Shown here piece after piece: positions 1 to 8,288 of a stretch of DNA of 64,000 nucleotides (within the stretch, counting starts at the first letter, position 1; each line of letters opens with the position of its first letter). The notes below the pieces were generated by a model. That model saw only the letters and a list, made by a program, of their open reading frames with translations, was not told the origin of the DNA and did no database searches. The translations under genes and the position numbers were made by a program. Source of the stretch: Acidimicrobiaceae bacterium (GTDB lineage Bacteria > Actinomycetota > Acidimicrobiia > Acidimicrobiales > RAAP-2); assembly GCA_003167415.1 (NCBI GenBank), contig PMTF01000015.1:118006-182005 (forward strand), written 5' to 3'.

Positions 1-172
1 GTGGTTCACGGCAGTGAAGTGACCTTATTTCTATTTGGGATAACCGCTCTCTTGCTGACTCGTCACGCCACAACTCCCAACACCTACGTCGCCCGAACCC
101 TTCGGCGCGTATCCACCCCCGTAAGCGCGGCGCACTGCGCCCCCCTACCTAAGAACTCAAGGAGTACCCGTC
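1..172. other. Upstream region of rne/rng, no gene seen
   Basis: The first 172 bases hold no convincing gene. An ORF running from base 1 to 213 has no family resemblance and overlaps the rne/rng start in another frame. The stretch is probably the 5' untranslated region and promoter of the RNase gene. I see no clear -35/-10 pair. The only firm element is the AAGGAG ribosome-binding site at 159-164. Confidence 0.4.
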
Positions 173-1801
173 GTGAGCGACGAAACCAACACTCAACCCG
201 CATCATCGTCTAGCCCTCGGATAGGCGACACTCGACCGGCACCACAGATTGGCGATACCCGACCAGGGTCCGCCGCCACGTCACCAAACGGTCAAACCCC
301 GGCCCGTCAGGGTCAGGGCCAAGGTCAAGGGGGACAAGGTCAAGGTCAAGGCGGCGGCAATCGACGCCGCCGCGGCGGTCGTGGTCGAGGCGGCCAAGGC
401 GGCCCGCCTCGCAACCCGAATCATTCCTTCGACTCTCCGGTCGAGGCCTCAGCCCCGGAAGCAGCCGGTGACGAAAGCGCGGCCGGTCGGGGCAAGAACA
501 AGCGACGTCGCGGTGGGGAACGTCGTACGCGCGCCCAGGGTCGCTACCTCATGTGCGTCCATACCTCGAAAGAGGCCACGCACATCGCGACCCTCGAAGG
601 TCGCACCATGGTCGAGTACACCGTCGCCAAGGCGGCCGATGAGACCAACCAGATCGACGGCAACATCTACGTCGGACGGATCCAGAACGTCTTACCGGGC
701 ATGGAATTGGCTTTCGTCGACATCGGCATTCCGAAGAACGCGGTGCTCTATCGCGGCGACATCTCCTTTGATATGGACGACGTCGAAGGCACGTCTTCGA
801 ACGACAAGCGCATCGAACAGATGATCAAGTCCGGACAGACGATCATCTGTCAGGTCACCAAGAACGCCATCGGCGCCAAGGGCGCGCGCCTCACCCAGGA
901 GGTCTCGCTACCGGGTCGCTTCGCGGTGCTGGTGCCCAACTCGAGCACCATCGGCATCTCGAAGCGACTGCCCGACGGCGAGCGTCGTCGACTTCGCAAG
1001 ATCATCGACGAAGTGAAGCCCGAGCGCCACGGCATCATCATCCGCACCGCGGCCGAGGGCGTCACCGCCGACGACCTCGCTCGTGACGTGAGTTCGCTGG
1101 TGGAGAAGTGGGCCGCCATCGAGGCCGAGGTCGCGAAATCGAATCAACCGCGCCTCGTCTATCGCGACCTCGACCTCGCTGTTCGCGTACTGCGCGAAGA
1201 GCTCAACGATGACTACCGCGGTGTACTCATTGACGATCAGCTGCTCTACGAGAAGGTTCGCGAGTACGTCCTCGCGGTCAACCCGGAGTTGGCCGACCGC
1301 ATCGAGTACTACGACCGCGCCACCGAAGAACTTCCTCTCTTCGAGCGCTACTTCGTCCACGAACAGCTCCACCGGGCCCTCGATCGCAAGGTCTTCCTGC
1401 CTTCCGGGGGATCGCTGATCATTGAGCGCACCGAGGCCCTCACCGTGGTCGACGTCAACACCGGAAAGAACGTCGGTACTACCAATCTCGAAGAGACCGT
1501 CTTTCGCAACAACCTCGAAGCGGCCGAAGAAGTGGCCCGTCAACTGCGGCTGCGCGACATTGGGGGCATCATCGTGATCGACTTCATCGACATGGAGTCC
1601 AAGGTCAATCGCGAGGCCGTCGCCTCGGCGTTGCGCCAGGCCCTCTCTCGCGATAAGACCCGCACCCAGGTCTTCGACATCTCCGAACTCGGCCTGGTGG
1701 AAATGACGCGAAAGCGCGTCAACGAGGGACTCTTGGAGTCCGTGTCGAAAATCTGTACGGTCTGTGACGGGCGCGGTTTCGTCGTCGAGACCGGTCTGTA
1801 G
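173..1801 (+). CDS. rng: Ribonuclease E/G family endoribonuclease
   Basis: Endoribonuclease that cleaves single-stranded RNA in mRNA decay and rRNA/tRNA maturation in the cytoplasm. The GTG start is fixed by AAGGAG at 159-164. Residues 1-120 form a low-complexity tail rich in Gln, Gly and Arg. An S1-like RNA-binding segment follows at about 163-235 (GNIYVGRIQNVLPGMELAFVDIG). The catalytic metal-binding aspartates are D427 in VVDVNTG and D470 in IVIDFIDM. A C-terminal Cys pair, C528-x2-C531, matches the zinc-link that joins subunits in RNase E. At 542 residues it is close to RNase G length plus an N-terminal extension, and it lacks the long C-terminal degradosome scaffold of E. coli RNase E. 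It lies directly upstream of rplU-rpmA, a common bacterial order. The family call is firm; whether to call it rne or rng is a matter of convention. Confidence 0.93.
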   Translation: MSDETNTQPASSSSPRIGDTRPAPQIGDTRPGSAATSPNGQTPARQGQGQGQGGQGQGQGGGNRRRRGGRGRGGQGGPPRNPNHSFDSPVEASAPEAAGDESAAGRGKNKRRRGGERRTRAQGRYLMCVHTSKEATHIATLEGRTMVEYTVAKAADETNQIDGNIYVGRIQNVLPGMELAFVDIGIPKNAVLYRGDISFDMDDVEGTSSNDKRIEQMIKSGQTIICQVTKNAIGAKGARLTQEVSLPGRFAVLVPNSSTIGISKRLPDGERRRLRKIIDEVKPERHGIIIRTAAEGVTADDLARDVSSLVEKWAAIEAEVAKSNQPRLVYRDLDLAVRVLREELNDDYRGVLIDDQLLYEKVREYVLAVNPELADRIEYYDRATEELPLFERYFVHEQLHRALDRKVFLPSGGSLIIERTEALTVVDVNTGKNVGTTNLEETVFRNNLEAAEEVARQLRLRDIGGIIVIDFIDMESKVNREAVASALRQALSRDKTRTQVFDISELGLVEMTRKRVNEGLLESVSKICTVCDGRGFVVETGL

Positions 1802-1826
1802 AGATCGAGCGGATCACTTCATCGGC

Positions 1827-1832
1827 TACTAT
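1827..1832 (+). promoter_or_regulatory. -10 hexamer TACTAT before rplU
   Basis: TACTAT ends 9 nt before the rplU ATG and no ribosome-binding site lies between them. This suggests a leaderless or nearly leaderless transcript. The gap is longer than the 6-7 nt seen at other starts in this window, so the call is weaker. Confidence 0.4.
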
Positions 1833-1841
1833 TGAATCCCT

Positions 1842-2153
1842 ATGTACGCCGTTATCCGTGTAGGCACATCTCAAGAGCGCGTCACCGAGGGCCAAGTCGT
1901 CCGCGTTGATCTGCGCCCGGAAGAGAATGGTGCCGAAATCCAGTTCGAGCCCGTCTTGTTGGTCGACGGCGACTCCGTCGTGGCCGGACCGGCCCTGAAG
2001 GGCGCGTCGGTGACCGGCACGATCCTCGGCGAGGAGAAGGGCCCGAAGATCCGCGCCCTCACCTACAAGGCGAAGTCGATCCAGCGCAAGCGTTGGGGTC
2101 ACCGCCAGCACTACACGAGCGTCGAGATCACCAAGATCTCGCCCAAGGCCTAG
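1842..2153 (+). CDS. rplU: 50S ribosomal protein L21
   Basis: Structural protein of the large ribosomal subunit that binds 23S rRNA. The 103-residue length is normal for L21. The C-terminal third carries the family signature of alternating Lys/Arg around KSIQRKRWGHRQHYTSVEI at about 77-96. It starts 40 bp after rne/rng and is followed after 9 bp by rpmA, the usual rplU-rpmA pair. There is no Shine-Dalgarno; a TACTAT hexamer lies just upstream, so a separate short-leader promoter is possible. Confidence 0.97.
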   Translation: MYAVIRVGTSQERVTEGQVVRVDLRPEENGAEIQFEPVLLVDGDSVVAGPALKGASVTGTILGEEKGPKIRALTYKAKSIQRKRWGHRQHYTSVEITKISPKA

Positions 2154-2162
2154 GAGAGCCCA

Positions 2163-2414
2163 ATGTCCAAGACCAAAGGTGGCGGCTCCACCAGGAACGG
2201 CCGCGATTCCAACGCCCAGCGACTGGGTGTGAAGACCTTCGACGGAACTGCTGTAAAGCCAGGAAGCATCATCATGCGCCAACGAGGAACGCAGTTCCAC
2301 CCCGGTCGCAATGTCGGCATCGGCAAAGATGACACCCTGTTCGCGCTCGCTGAAGGAACCGTGAAATTCGGCTACCGAGGCGGCAGAAAACTGGTTGACG
2401 TTCTCGTCGGCTGA
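2163..2414 (+). CDS. rpmA: 50S ribosomal protein L27
   Basis: Large-subunit protein whose N-terminus reaches the peptidyl-transferase centre. The 83-residue sequence contains the typical [19 protein letters not shown] and [16 protein letters not shown] segments. It starts with MSKTKGGGS and shows no cleavable N-terminal extension of the Firmicutes type. AGGAG at about 2151-2156 serves the ATG. It is the last gene of the rng-rplU-rpmA run and is followed 13 bp later by a strong bidirectional terminator. Confidence 0.97.
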   Translation: MSKTKGGGSTRNGRDSNAQRLGVKTFDGTAVKPGSIIMRQRGTQFHPGRNVGIGKDDTLFALAEGTVKFGYRGGRKLVDVLVG

Positions 2415-2427
2415 GTTTTCCTCCTAA

Positions 2428-2466
2428 AACAAGAAACCCCCGGGCCTCGCCCGGGGGTTTCTTGTT
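2428..2466. terminator. Bidirectional intrinsic terminator between rpmA and hup
   Basis: A perfect 18-bp stem (2428-2445 with 2449-2466) closes a CTC loop. The stem has a GC-rich core flanked by an A-rich left arm and a T-rich right arm, so it can terminate rpmA transcripts on the plus strand and hup transcripts on the minus strand. Confidence 0.93.
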
Positions 2467-2477
2467 GAGATCGAGAA

Positions 2478-2756
2478 CTACGCGCTTTTGACTGCCTTTT
2501 TGAAGGTGGAGCCAATGGAGACCTTCGGAGCATTGGAAGCCTTCACCTGAATGGCTTCGCCAGTCTGGGGATTACGTGCCGTGCGGGCCTTGCGGGCAAC
2601 ACGCTCGAATGAAAGGAAGCCCGACAGAACAATCTTCTCACCCTTTGAAACATTCGATACCACAACATCTTCAAGGGCCTTGAGGACCTCAGCTACCGTG
2701 TTCTTGTTTGCGCCGCTTTCGGCAACAATCGCATCTACCAACTCGGCCTTGTTCAC
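2478..2756 (-). CDS. hup: HU-family DNA-binding protein
   Basis: Small histone-like protein that bends and compacts DNA as a dimer. The start chosen is the GTG at 2756, giving 92 residues beginning VNKAELVDAIVAESGA. An AAGGAG lies 7 nt upstream. The frame stays open further upstream, but that part looks like untranslated leader. The HU signature is present: GFLSFERVARKARTARNPQTG around residues 46-66, including the DNA-binding arm. There is no Lys/Ala-rich C-terminal tail of the mycobacterial HupB type. It converges on rpmA and shares its terminator. The 313-bp region upstream contains several palindromes. Confidence 0.95.
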   Translation of the reverse strand: MNKAELVDAIVAESGANKNTVAEVLKALEDVVVSNVSKGEKIVLSGFLSFERVARKARTARNPQTGEAIQVKASNAPKVSIGSTFKKAVKSA

Positions 2757-2787
2757 CGGTCGACTCCTTACTCTTCGTTGAAACGGA

Positions 2788-2803
2788 CTGGGAGTGTTCC
2801 CAG
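2788..2803. repeat. Inverted repeat in the hup 5' region
   Basis: CTGGGA and TCCCAG arms (6 bp) flank GTGT. The element lies 31-47 bp upstream of the hup GTG. It could be an mRNA hairpin or a protein-binding site. Confidence 0.45.
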
Positions 2804-2874
2804 CAACCGGAGCCATCTTTACGCAAAACGAGGTAAATATGGGGATTTCCCGTAAGATTTCGCCGTCGCGGGCC

Positions 2875-2892
2875 ATTTTGAAAATTCAAAAT
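2875..2892. repeat. A+T-rich inverted repeat upstream of hup
   Basis: ATTTTGAA and TTCAAAAT arms (8 bp, perfect) are separated by AA. It lies about 120 bp upstream of hup and looks more like an operator than a hairpin, because the spacer is only 2 nt. Confidence 0.45.
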
Positions 2893-2953
2893 CGCTGGTC
2901 AACCGAGGTTTCCAAAACTTATGTGTTAAGGAATCGTAACGTTCTGGTCTCGA

Positions 2954-2965
2954 TTGAGATCTCAA
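2954..2965. repeat. 12-bp perfect palindrome TTGAGATCTCAA
   Basis: Uninterrupted palindrome about 100 bp upstream of the zinc-ribbon/NTF2-like gene and about 200 bp upstream of hup. A role as an operator is inference only. Confidence 0.35.
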
Positions 2966-3057
2966 AAGTCGCTGAATCGCTGGAAATCATGGGGATTTTG
3001 GCCGCCGGGGACCCTCATTGATCCCGCACGTTTCTGGGGTCGTGATGGCTCGAACTC

Positions 3058-3063
3058 TAGATT
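3058..3063 (+). promoter_or_regulatory. Leaderless-type -10 (TAGATT) of the 3070 gene
   Basis: TAGATT ends exactly 6 nt before the GTG at 3070 and there is no Shine-Dalgarno. This is the layout expected when transcription begins at the start codon. Confidence 0.55.
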
Positions 3064-3069
3064 GAGCAC

Positions 3070-3564
3070 GTGATGATCGAGTGTGCGGAGTGTGGCTGCA
3101 TCGTGGACCGAGGACTTCGTCTTCGCGCCTGTGCCAACGACCATTGTTGCGGTGCCGAGTTGCCGATGCAGACGATGGACACGCTCGCGACGCAGGTCCG
3201 CCACGCATTGGAATCGGCCGATCTCACGGTGATGGGTGAACTCCTCGCTGCGGATGCGCGCTGGGGGGCGCCCGAACAAAAGGTTCCGACCTGTCGAAAC
3301 TCGCAACAAATCCTTAAGTGGTACGAAGCGGGCAAGAATAAGGGCGTGCGCGCTGACGTCACGGAAATGCTCATCATTGACACCAACATCGTGGTCGGAC
3401 TGCAAATGCGCGCCAGTCCCGAGGTCCCGTCGAACAACGCGGACGACGTGCGTTGGCAAGTGCTTTCCGTGGAAGACGGTCGAATCGCCGAGATTCGCGG
3501 ATACGAGACACGTCGCGAGGCGACGGAGTTTGCGACCACTGGCGTCTCGAACTGGCGCAAGTAG
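3070..3564 (+). CDS. Zinc-ribbon-like N-terminus fused to an NTF2/SnoaL-like fold, function unknown
   Basis: I do not recognise a named gene. The 164-residue product starts with a Cys-rich segment (C5-x2-C8, C10, C21, then C26-C27) that could bind zinc. A region from about residue 35 to 155 has the character of NTF2/SnoaL-like small domains: alternating helices and strands, a WGAPEQ turn, and a RWQVLSVEDGRIAEIRGYE strand pair typical of the final sheet. Many such domains are enzymes or ligand-binding folds, so no function can be assigned. An alternative internal ATG at 3166 would remove the Cys-rich part, but the hexamer TAGATT placed 6 nt before the GTG at 3070 supports the longer form. The gene stands alone between hup and obg. 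Confidence 0.65.
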   Translation: MMIECAECGCIVDRGLRLRACANDHCCGAELPMQTMDTLATQVRHALESADLTVMGELLAADARWGAPEQKVPTCRNSQQILKWYEAGKNKGVRADVTEMLIIDTNIVVGLQMRASPEVPSNNADDVRWQVLSVEDGRIAEIRGYETRREATEFATTGVSNWRK

Positions 3565-3649
3565 CGACAACACAGTGAGGCAGTCATTCGCACAACCGAC
3601 GGACGTCGCACTAGTGGTTCGTGGCAAAAGGTCCGTAAAGAGTGGGCCG

Positions 3650-3655
3650 TAGAAT
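3650..3655 (+). promoter_or_regulatory. Leaderless-type -10 (TAGAAT) of obg
   Basis: TAGAAT ends 6 nt before the obg GTG at 3662, with no ribosome-binding site between them. Confidence 0.6.
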
Positions 3656-3661
3656 GATGGC

Positions 3662-5029
3662 GTGTCCACCTTCGTCGATTTCGCTCAATTGCACGCCAAA
3701 GCGGGCGACGGCGGGGCCGGCTGCGTCAGTTTTCGCCGAGAGGCCCACGTCGCCAAGGGCGGTCCCGACGGGGGCGACGGCGGAAAGGGCGGCGACGTCT
3801 GGATCGTGGCCAACCATAATCAGGCCTCGCTCTTGGGATTTCGCGATCACCCATTTCGACGAGCGACCGACGGCCAACACGGCACCTCCAAGCGTCAACA
3901 CGGATCGCGGGGCAAGGATTCCGTGGTCATCGTGCCGGTCGGCACCATGGTTTACAGCCGTGAGGGCGAACTCCTCGTTGACCTGAACGGGCCGGGCGAT
4001 CGCTGGCTGGCCGCCGAAGGCGGACTCGGTGGTCAAGGCAACAATCGATTTCTCTCCAATAACCGGCGGGCTCCGGCCTTCGCCGAGCAGGGCGAACGGG
4101 GGCAGGAGAACTGGTTCAACCTCGAGTTGAAGTTGCAGGCTGACGTCGCTCTGATCGGCTTTCCGAACGTCGGCAAGTCCACCTTGATCGCGCGCGTGTC
4201 GGCCGCGCGGCCGAAGATCGCGGACTATCCCTTCACCACGCTGGTGCCGAACCTCGGCGTCGTTCGAGTCGGCGAACGAACCGGCCGTCCGAGCGACGCC
4301 ACCGAGTTCGTGATGGCGGACATCCCCGGATTGATTGAAGGCGCGGCCGAGGGCCGCGGACTGGGACACGACTTCCTCCGTCACGTCGAACGCGCGCGGG
4401 TCCTTTGCGTGCTGCTCGACCTCTCGGAGATGGCGCCCATGTCACCGCAGGATCAATTGGAGATCTTGTTACGCGAGCTCGGCGACTACCAGGCGGACCT
4501 CTTGGACCGTCCGAGGGTGATCGTGGGATCCAAGGGTGACGCCGCGGCCTACGAAATACCCGACGCCCTCACGATCTCTTCGATCACCGGAGAGGGGATC
4601 GATCGACTGGTCGCGCAACTGGCCGGCCTGGTGGTGCAGGTTCGTCGCGAGGAATTGGAACGCATCGAGCACGAAGTGGTCGTCCATCGACCGCTCCCCG
4701 ATGAGATCACCGTCGAGCGCAGTGGACCTAATGCCTGGGTGGTCGAGGGACGACCGGCGATTCGCGCCGTGCGTTTCCAAGATCTCACCGATGACGAGGC
4801 GCTGGCCGAGATCGTGCGACGCCTGCGCACCTTAGGCGTCGACCGGATGCTGACGCGAGCGGGCGTCCTCGACGGTGACGTCGTCAACATCGGACCACTG
4901 TCCTTCGAATGGTGGCGCGACGAAGTGAGCGCCGGGCTCGACCGCGGCGACCACCACCGCGCGTCGCGTCGCGAACGCCTGGCGCGACACGGCCGCCTGG
5001 ACTTGGGCGAGGGCGATGGCGACTCGTAG
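3662..5029 (+). CDS. obg: GTPase Obg/CgtA
   Basis: Essential GTPase that binds the 50S subunit and links ribosome assembly to nucleotide status. The three usual parts are visible. Residues 1-158 form the glycine-rich Obg fold (AGDGGAGC and GGPDGGDGGKGGDVW near the start). The G domain has the P-loop GFPNVGKST at 166-174 and the DIPGLIEGA switch II. A C-terminal OCT domain follows from about residue 335. The 455-residue length is typical for Actinobacteria. The GTG start coincides with a leaderless-type promoter. The 3' end overlaps proB by 14 bp, so the two genes are co-transcribed; obg-proB-proA is a frequent order. Confidence 0.97.
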   Translation: MSTFVDFAQLHAKAGDGGAGCVSFRREAHVAKGGPDGGDGGKGGDVWIVANHNQASLLGFRDHPFRRATDGQHGTSKRQHGSRGKDSVVIVPVGTMVYSREGELLVDLNGPGDRWLAAEGGLGGQGNNRFLSNNRRAPAFAEQGERGQENWFNLELKLQADVALIGFPNVGKSTLIARVSAARPKIADYPFTTLVPNLGVVRVGERTGRPSDATEFVMADIPGLIEGAAEGRGLGHDFLRHVERARVLCVLLDLSEMAPMSPQDQLEILLRELGDYQADLLDRPRVIVGSKGDAAAYEIPDALTISSITGEGIDRLVAQLAGLVVQVRREELERIEHEVVVHRPLPDEITVERSGPNAWVVEGRPAIRAVRFQDLTDDEALAEIVRRLRTLGVDRMLTRAGVLDGDVVNIGPLSFEWWRDEVSAGLDRGDHHRASRRERLARHGRLDLGEGDGDS

Positions 5030-6086
5030 CCTCGTCGTAAAAATCGGCACCACGTCCGTGACTGACGCCGCGGGTGGCGTAGCCTTCGAGGCCCTCGCCA
5101 GCGTGGCGCGCGACGTCGTCGATCTGCGAGCTGCGGGCTGGACGGTGGTCGTGGTGACCTCCGGTGCCATCACCGCGGGCTGGTCCGAGGTGGGCCACGG
5201 TCGACCGCGCCCGTCGGACAGCGTCGCCCTGCAGGCGGTCTCGGCCGTGGGCCAACCGCTCTTGATGCACGCGTGGCGTGACGCGTTCGGCGCCGTGGGT
5301 GCCAGCGTCGGCCAGGTCCTGCTCGCGCCGCTCGACTTCAGTCATCGCGGTCAGTACCTGCACGCGCGCGGCACCCTCGCGGCGCTGCACTCACTGAACG
5401 TCGTACCCATCGTGAACGAGAACGACGCCGTCGCCGACGAGGAGATCCGCTTCGGTGACAACGATCGGTTGGCGGCGTTAGTGGCCAACCTGGTCGGTGC
5501 CACGCACCTGGTGCTCTTGACCGACACCGCGGGACTCTTGACCGCCGACCCTCGACTCGACCCGACGGCGACGCTCATCGAAGAAGTGACCGCCTTCGAC
5601 ACCGAACTGGTCCACCTCGCCGGGGTCAGTCGCTCCGGGGTCGGGAGCGGCGGCATGGCCTCGAAGCTCGCGGCGGCGCGCATGGCGTCGTGGTCCGGTA
5701 TCACGACCGTGATCGCGCCGGCCCACGCGCCGAACGCATTGGTACACGCGATCAATGACGCGCCGGGATTCGGCACGACGTTCCATCCTCGACCGGAGCG
5801 TCTCTCGGCGCGTAAATCGTGGATCGCCTTCGCCGTGGCCAGTCGTGGCGCGTTGCACATCAATCAAGGCGCGTTGCAGGCATTGGAACACCACGGTCGA
5901 AGCCTGCTACGCGTCGGCGTGGAGTCGCACGTCGGAAACTTCGTCGAAGGTGACGCGGTTGAGATCAAAGGACCGGAGGGACAGGTGGTGGCGAAGGGAC
6001 TCGTGCGCGTGAGTGCCGAGTCCTTTCACGACAGCGACGATGTCGTGGTGCACCGCGATGATCTAGTCCTCCTTCGTCGCTCTTGA
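5016..6086 (+). CDS. proB: Glutamate 5-kinase
   Basis: Phosphorylates glutamate to gamma-glutamyl phosphate, the first step of proline synthesis. The amino-acid kinase domain begins with VVKIGTTSVTDAAGG (residues 7-21), includes the VNENDAV substrate loop and runs to about 255. The C-terminal 75 residues form a PUA domain (VESHVGNFVEGDAVEI). At 356 residues it is the full-length bacterial form. The ATG lies inside the obg reading frame (14-bp overlap), indicating translational coupling. proA follows 22 bp downstream but also has its own promoter-like hexamer. Confidence 0.96.
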   Translation: MATRSLVVKIGTTSVTDAAGGVAFEALASVARDVVDLRAAGWTVVVVTSGAITAGWSEVGHGRPRPSDSVALQAVSAVGQPLLMHAWRDAFGAVGASVGQVLLAPLDFSHRGQYLHARGTLAALHSLNVVPIVNENDAVADEEIRFGDNDRLAALVANLVGATHLVLLTDTAGLLTADPRLDPTATLIEEVTAFDTELVHLAGVSRSGVGSGGMASKLAAARMASWSGITTVIAPAHAPNALVHAINDAPGFGTTFHPRPERLSARKSWIAFAVASRGALHINQGALQALEHHGRSLLRVGVESHVGNFVEGDAVEIKGPEGQVVAKGLVRVSAESFHDSDDVVVHRDDLVLLRRS

Positions 6087-6096
6087 CGCCACCCGT

Positions 6097-6102
6097 TACG
6101 AT
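6097..6102 (+). promoter_or_regulatory. Leaderless-type -10 (TACGAT) of proA
   Basis: TACGAT ends 6 nt before the proA ATG in the 22-bp proB-proA gap. No Shine-Dalgarno is present. Confidence 0.6.
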
Positions 6103-6108
6103 TGCTTC

Positions 6109-7344
6109 ATGTCAATAGGTGCGCTAGAAGCGCAGGGCCGCGAGGTCCGCGAGGCCGCCACGGCCCTCGGTCAGGCCTCAGACGAGGCACGTCGCGCCGT
6201 GCTTTTGCACGTCGCCGACCGTCTCGAAGAGTCCAGCGACGAGCTGTTGGCGATCAACGCGGATGACGTCGTGGCCTATGACGAGCCCGGCGCCGGCGTC
6301 GATCGACTCACGCTCACGAGCGCGCGCGTCAACGCCATGGCCGACGCCTTGCGCGAGATCGCGAATCATCCCGATCCGCTGTTCGAGGTCGTCGATCAGA
6401 GCGTGCGACCGAACGGGCTTCGCATCGAACGGCTTCGCGTGCCGCTCGGTGTCATCGGCGTGGTCTACGAGAATCGGCCGAACGTCACCAGTGACGTGGC
6501 GGGGCTCTGCGTGCGAAGCGGCAACGCCGCCTACCTTCGCGGTTCGTCCACGGCGTTCGCCACCAATCAGTTCATCGTCTCGCTCTGGCACGAGGCCCTC
6601 GAGAAAGAGGGCCTGCCCGCGGCCGGGGTGTCGCTCGTGCAGGACTCCTCCCACGAGACCGCCGCCGCGTTCATGCAGCTGACCGACGTACTGGACTGTC
6701 TCATTCCGCGCGGCGGACCGAGTCTGATCGCGGCCATGCGCGAGCACGCCCGCGTGCCCTACGTGCTCGACGGCGACGGTAACTGCCACGTCTTCGTCGA
6801 TGCATCGGCCGACCTGGACAACGCGGTCGCCATCGTGCGAAACGCGAAGACCTCGCGACCCGGCGTGTGCAACGCCGCCGAGACGGTCCTGGTTCACCGG
6901 ATGATCGCGGCCGACTTCTTGCCGGCGTTGTCTGCGGCCATGCCCGAGGTGGAGCTGCGCGGCGACGACGCGACGCGCCAGTACCTGCCGAACGCGACTC
7001 CGGCGAGCGAAGAGGACTACCAACGCGAGTTCCTCGATCTGATCCTCGCGGTCAAGGTGGTCGATTCGCTCGATGAGGCGATCGCGCACGTCGCGCGCTA
7101 CGGCACCGGCCATAGTGAGGCCATCCTCACCACCGATCAGGCGAACGCCGAGGCGTGGGTGAAGCGCGTCGACGCCGCGGCGGTGGTCGTGAACGCCTCG
7201 ACGAGGTTCGTCGACGGCGGTGAGTTGGGACTGGGCGGTGAGGTCGGCATCTCGACCCAGAAGTTGCACGCCCGGGGTCCGATGGGGCTACGGGAACTGA
7301 CCTGTCTCAAGTGGGTCGTACGAGGAGAAGGACAGATTCGATGA
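6109..7344 (+). CDS. proA: Gamma-glutamyl phosphate reductase
   Basis: NADPH-dependent reduction of gamma-glutamyl phosphate to glutamate semialdehyde, the second step of proline synthesis. The 411-residue protein has the aldehyde-dehydrogenase fold. The catalytic cysteine is C254 in RPGVCNAAETVLVH. The N-terminal cofactor region includes VPLGVIGVVYENRPNV, and the C-terminal segment ends with ARGPMGLRELTCLKWVVRGEGQIR. It overlaps the following MoxR gene by 4 bp (ATGA). A TACGAT hexamer 6 nt before its ATG suggests a leaderless transcript of its own in addition to readthrough from obg-proB. Confidence 0.97.
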   Translation: MSIGALEAQGREVREAATALGQASDEARRAVLLHVADRLEESSDELLAINADDVVAYDEPGAGVDRLTLTSARVNAMADALREIANHPDPLFEVVDQSVRPNGLRIERLRVPLGVIGVVYENRPNVTSDVAGLCVRSGNAAYLRGSSTAFATNQFIVSLWHEALEKEGLPAAGVSLVQDSSHETAAAFMQLTDVLDCLIPRGGPSLIAAMREHARVPYVLDGDGNCHVFVDASADLDNAVAIVRNAKTSRPGVCNAAETVLVHRMIAADFLPALSAAMPEVELRGDDATRQYLPNATPASEEDYQREFLDLILAVKVVDSLDEAIAHVARYGTGHSEAILTTDQANAEAWVKRVDAAAVVVNASTRFVDGGELGLGGEVGISTQKLHARGPMGLRELTCLKWVVRGEGQIR

Positions 7345-8288
7345 CCGCACTGGACCCGCGCGAGGAACTCGCCAAACGCCTCGGGCTCGACGAGATTCCG
7401 CCGGTGCGATTCGACTCGGCCAAGGACGTCTTGAAGCGTCTGGCCGACAACGACTATCTCAGCGATGACGCCATCGCCTCGGTCTGCTTTCTCGCCGACC
7501 GACTGGCCAAGCCGGTCCTCATCGAGGGTCCGGCCGGTACCGGCAAGACCGCGCTCGCGCGAGCGGTCGCCGACGCCATCGGGGCGCGCCTGATTCGGCT
7601 GCAGTGCTACGAAGGCCTGGACGACTCCAAAGCGCTCTATGAATGGAACTACCGCAAACAACTCCTGCGCATCCAGGCCGGTCGACCGGAGGGCGAGGGG
7701 ACCGAAGACTGGGACCGACTCGAAGAGGACATCTTCGGCGAAGAGTTCCTGTTGACCCGGCCCCTGCTCGAAGCGATCTCGGCCACCGACCCGGTCGTAT
7801 TACTCATCGACGAAGTCGACCGCGTCGAACTCGAGACCGAGGCGTTGCTCCTGGAGATCCTCTCGGAGTATCAGGTGTCGATTCCCGAACTGGGTACCGT
7901 GCGGGCCAAGCAGATTCCGATGGTCTTTCTCACCTCGAACAACACCCGCGAGCTGTCCGAAGCGCTCAAGCGACGCTGCCTGTATCTCTACATCGGGTAC
8001 CCGAGCGTGGAGCGCGAGCGCGACATCATCGTGTCGCGCGTGCCGGGCATCACGAGCACCCTGGCCGAACAGATCGCCCAGGTCGTGCGGTCGCTACGCA
8101 CGTTGGATCTCAAGAAGGCGCCCTCGGTCGCCGAGACCCTCGACTGGGCGCGCACGCTCGTGGTTCTCGGACGTTCCGAGATCGGCGACGCGGACGTCGC
8201 CGAGACGCTGCACATCTTGTTGAAGTACCAGACCGACATCGAGCGCGCCACGAAAGAACTCCTCGGTCGGCCCAAGACCGGTGCTTAA
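7341..8288 (+). CDS. MoxR-type AAA+ ATPase
   Basis: AAA+ ATPase of the MoxR group, which usually acts as a chaperone or metal-insertion factor together with a VWA-domain partner. Walker A is GPAGTGKT (63-70) and Walker B is VVLLIDEVDRV, followed by a sensor with FLTSNNTRELSEALKRRCLYLYIGYP. The ATG at 7341 overlaps the proA stop and is preceded by AGGAGAAGGA. Length is 315 residues. The next gene, overlapping by 8 bp, encodes the VWA partner, which supports the MoxR/VWA pairing. No metalloenzyme gene stands beside the pair, so its client is unknown. Confidence 0.9.
   Translation: MTALDPREELAKRLGLDEIPPVRFDSAKDVLKRLADNDYLSDDAIASVCFLADRLAKPVLIEGPAGTGKTALARAVADAIGARLIRLQCYEGLDDSKALYEWNYRKQLLRIQAGRPEGEGTEDWDRLEEDIFGEEFLLTRPLLEAISATDPVVLLIDEVDRVELETEALLLEILSEYQVSIPELGTVRAKQIPMVFLTSNNTRELSEALKRRCLYLYIGYPSVERERDIIVSRVPGITSTLAEQIAQVVRSLRTLDLKKAPSVAETLDWARTLVVLGRSEIGDADVAETLHILLKYQTDIERATKELLGRPKTGA

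Larger units (their letters stand above)
2757..3069. other. Divergent intergenic region between hup and the zinc-ribbon gene
   Basis: This 313-bp stretch is more A+T-rich than its surroundings and has no gene. It contains the hup ribosome-binding site, three perfect inverted repeats (listed separately) and the TAGATT hexamer of the downstream gene. I could not pick a hup -10 with confidence. Confidence 0.6.

Noticed and set aside
1-213. 70-codon frame at the window start
   Set aside because: Overlaps the well-supported rng start in another frame, lacks family features, and its initial GTG is at the sequence edge.
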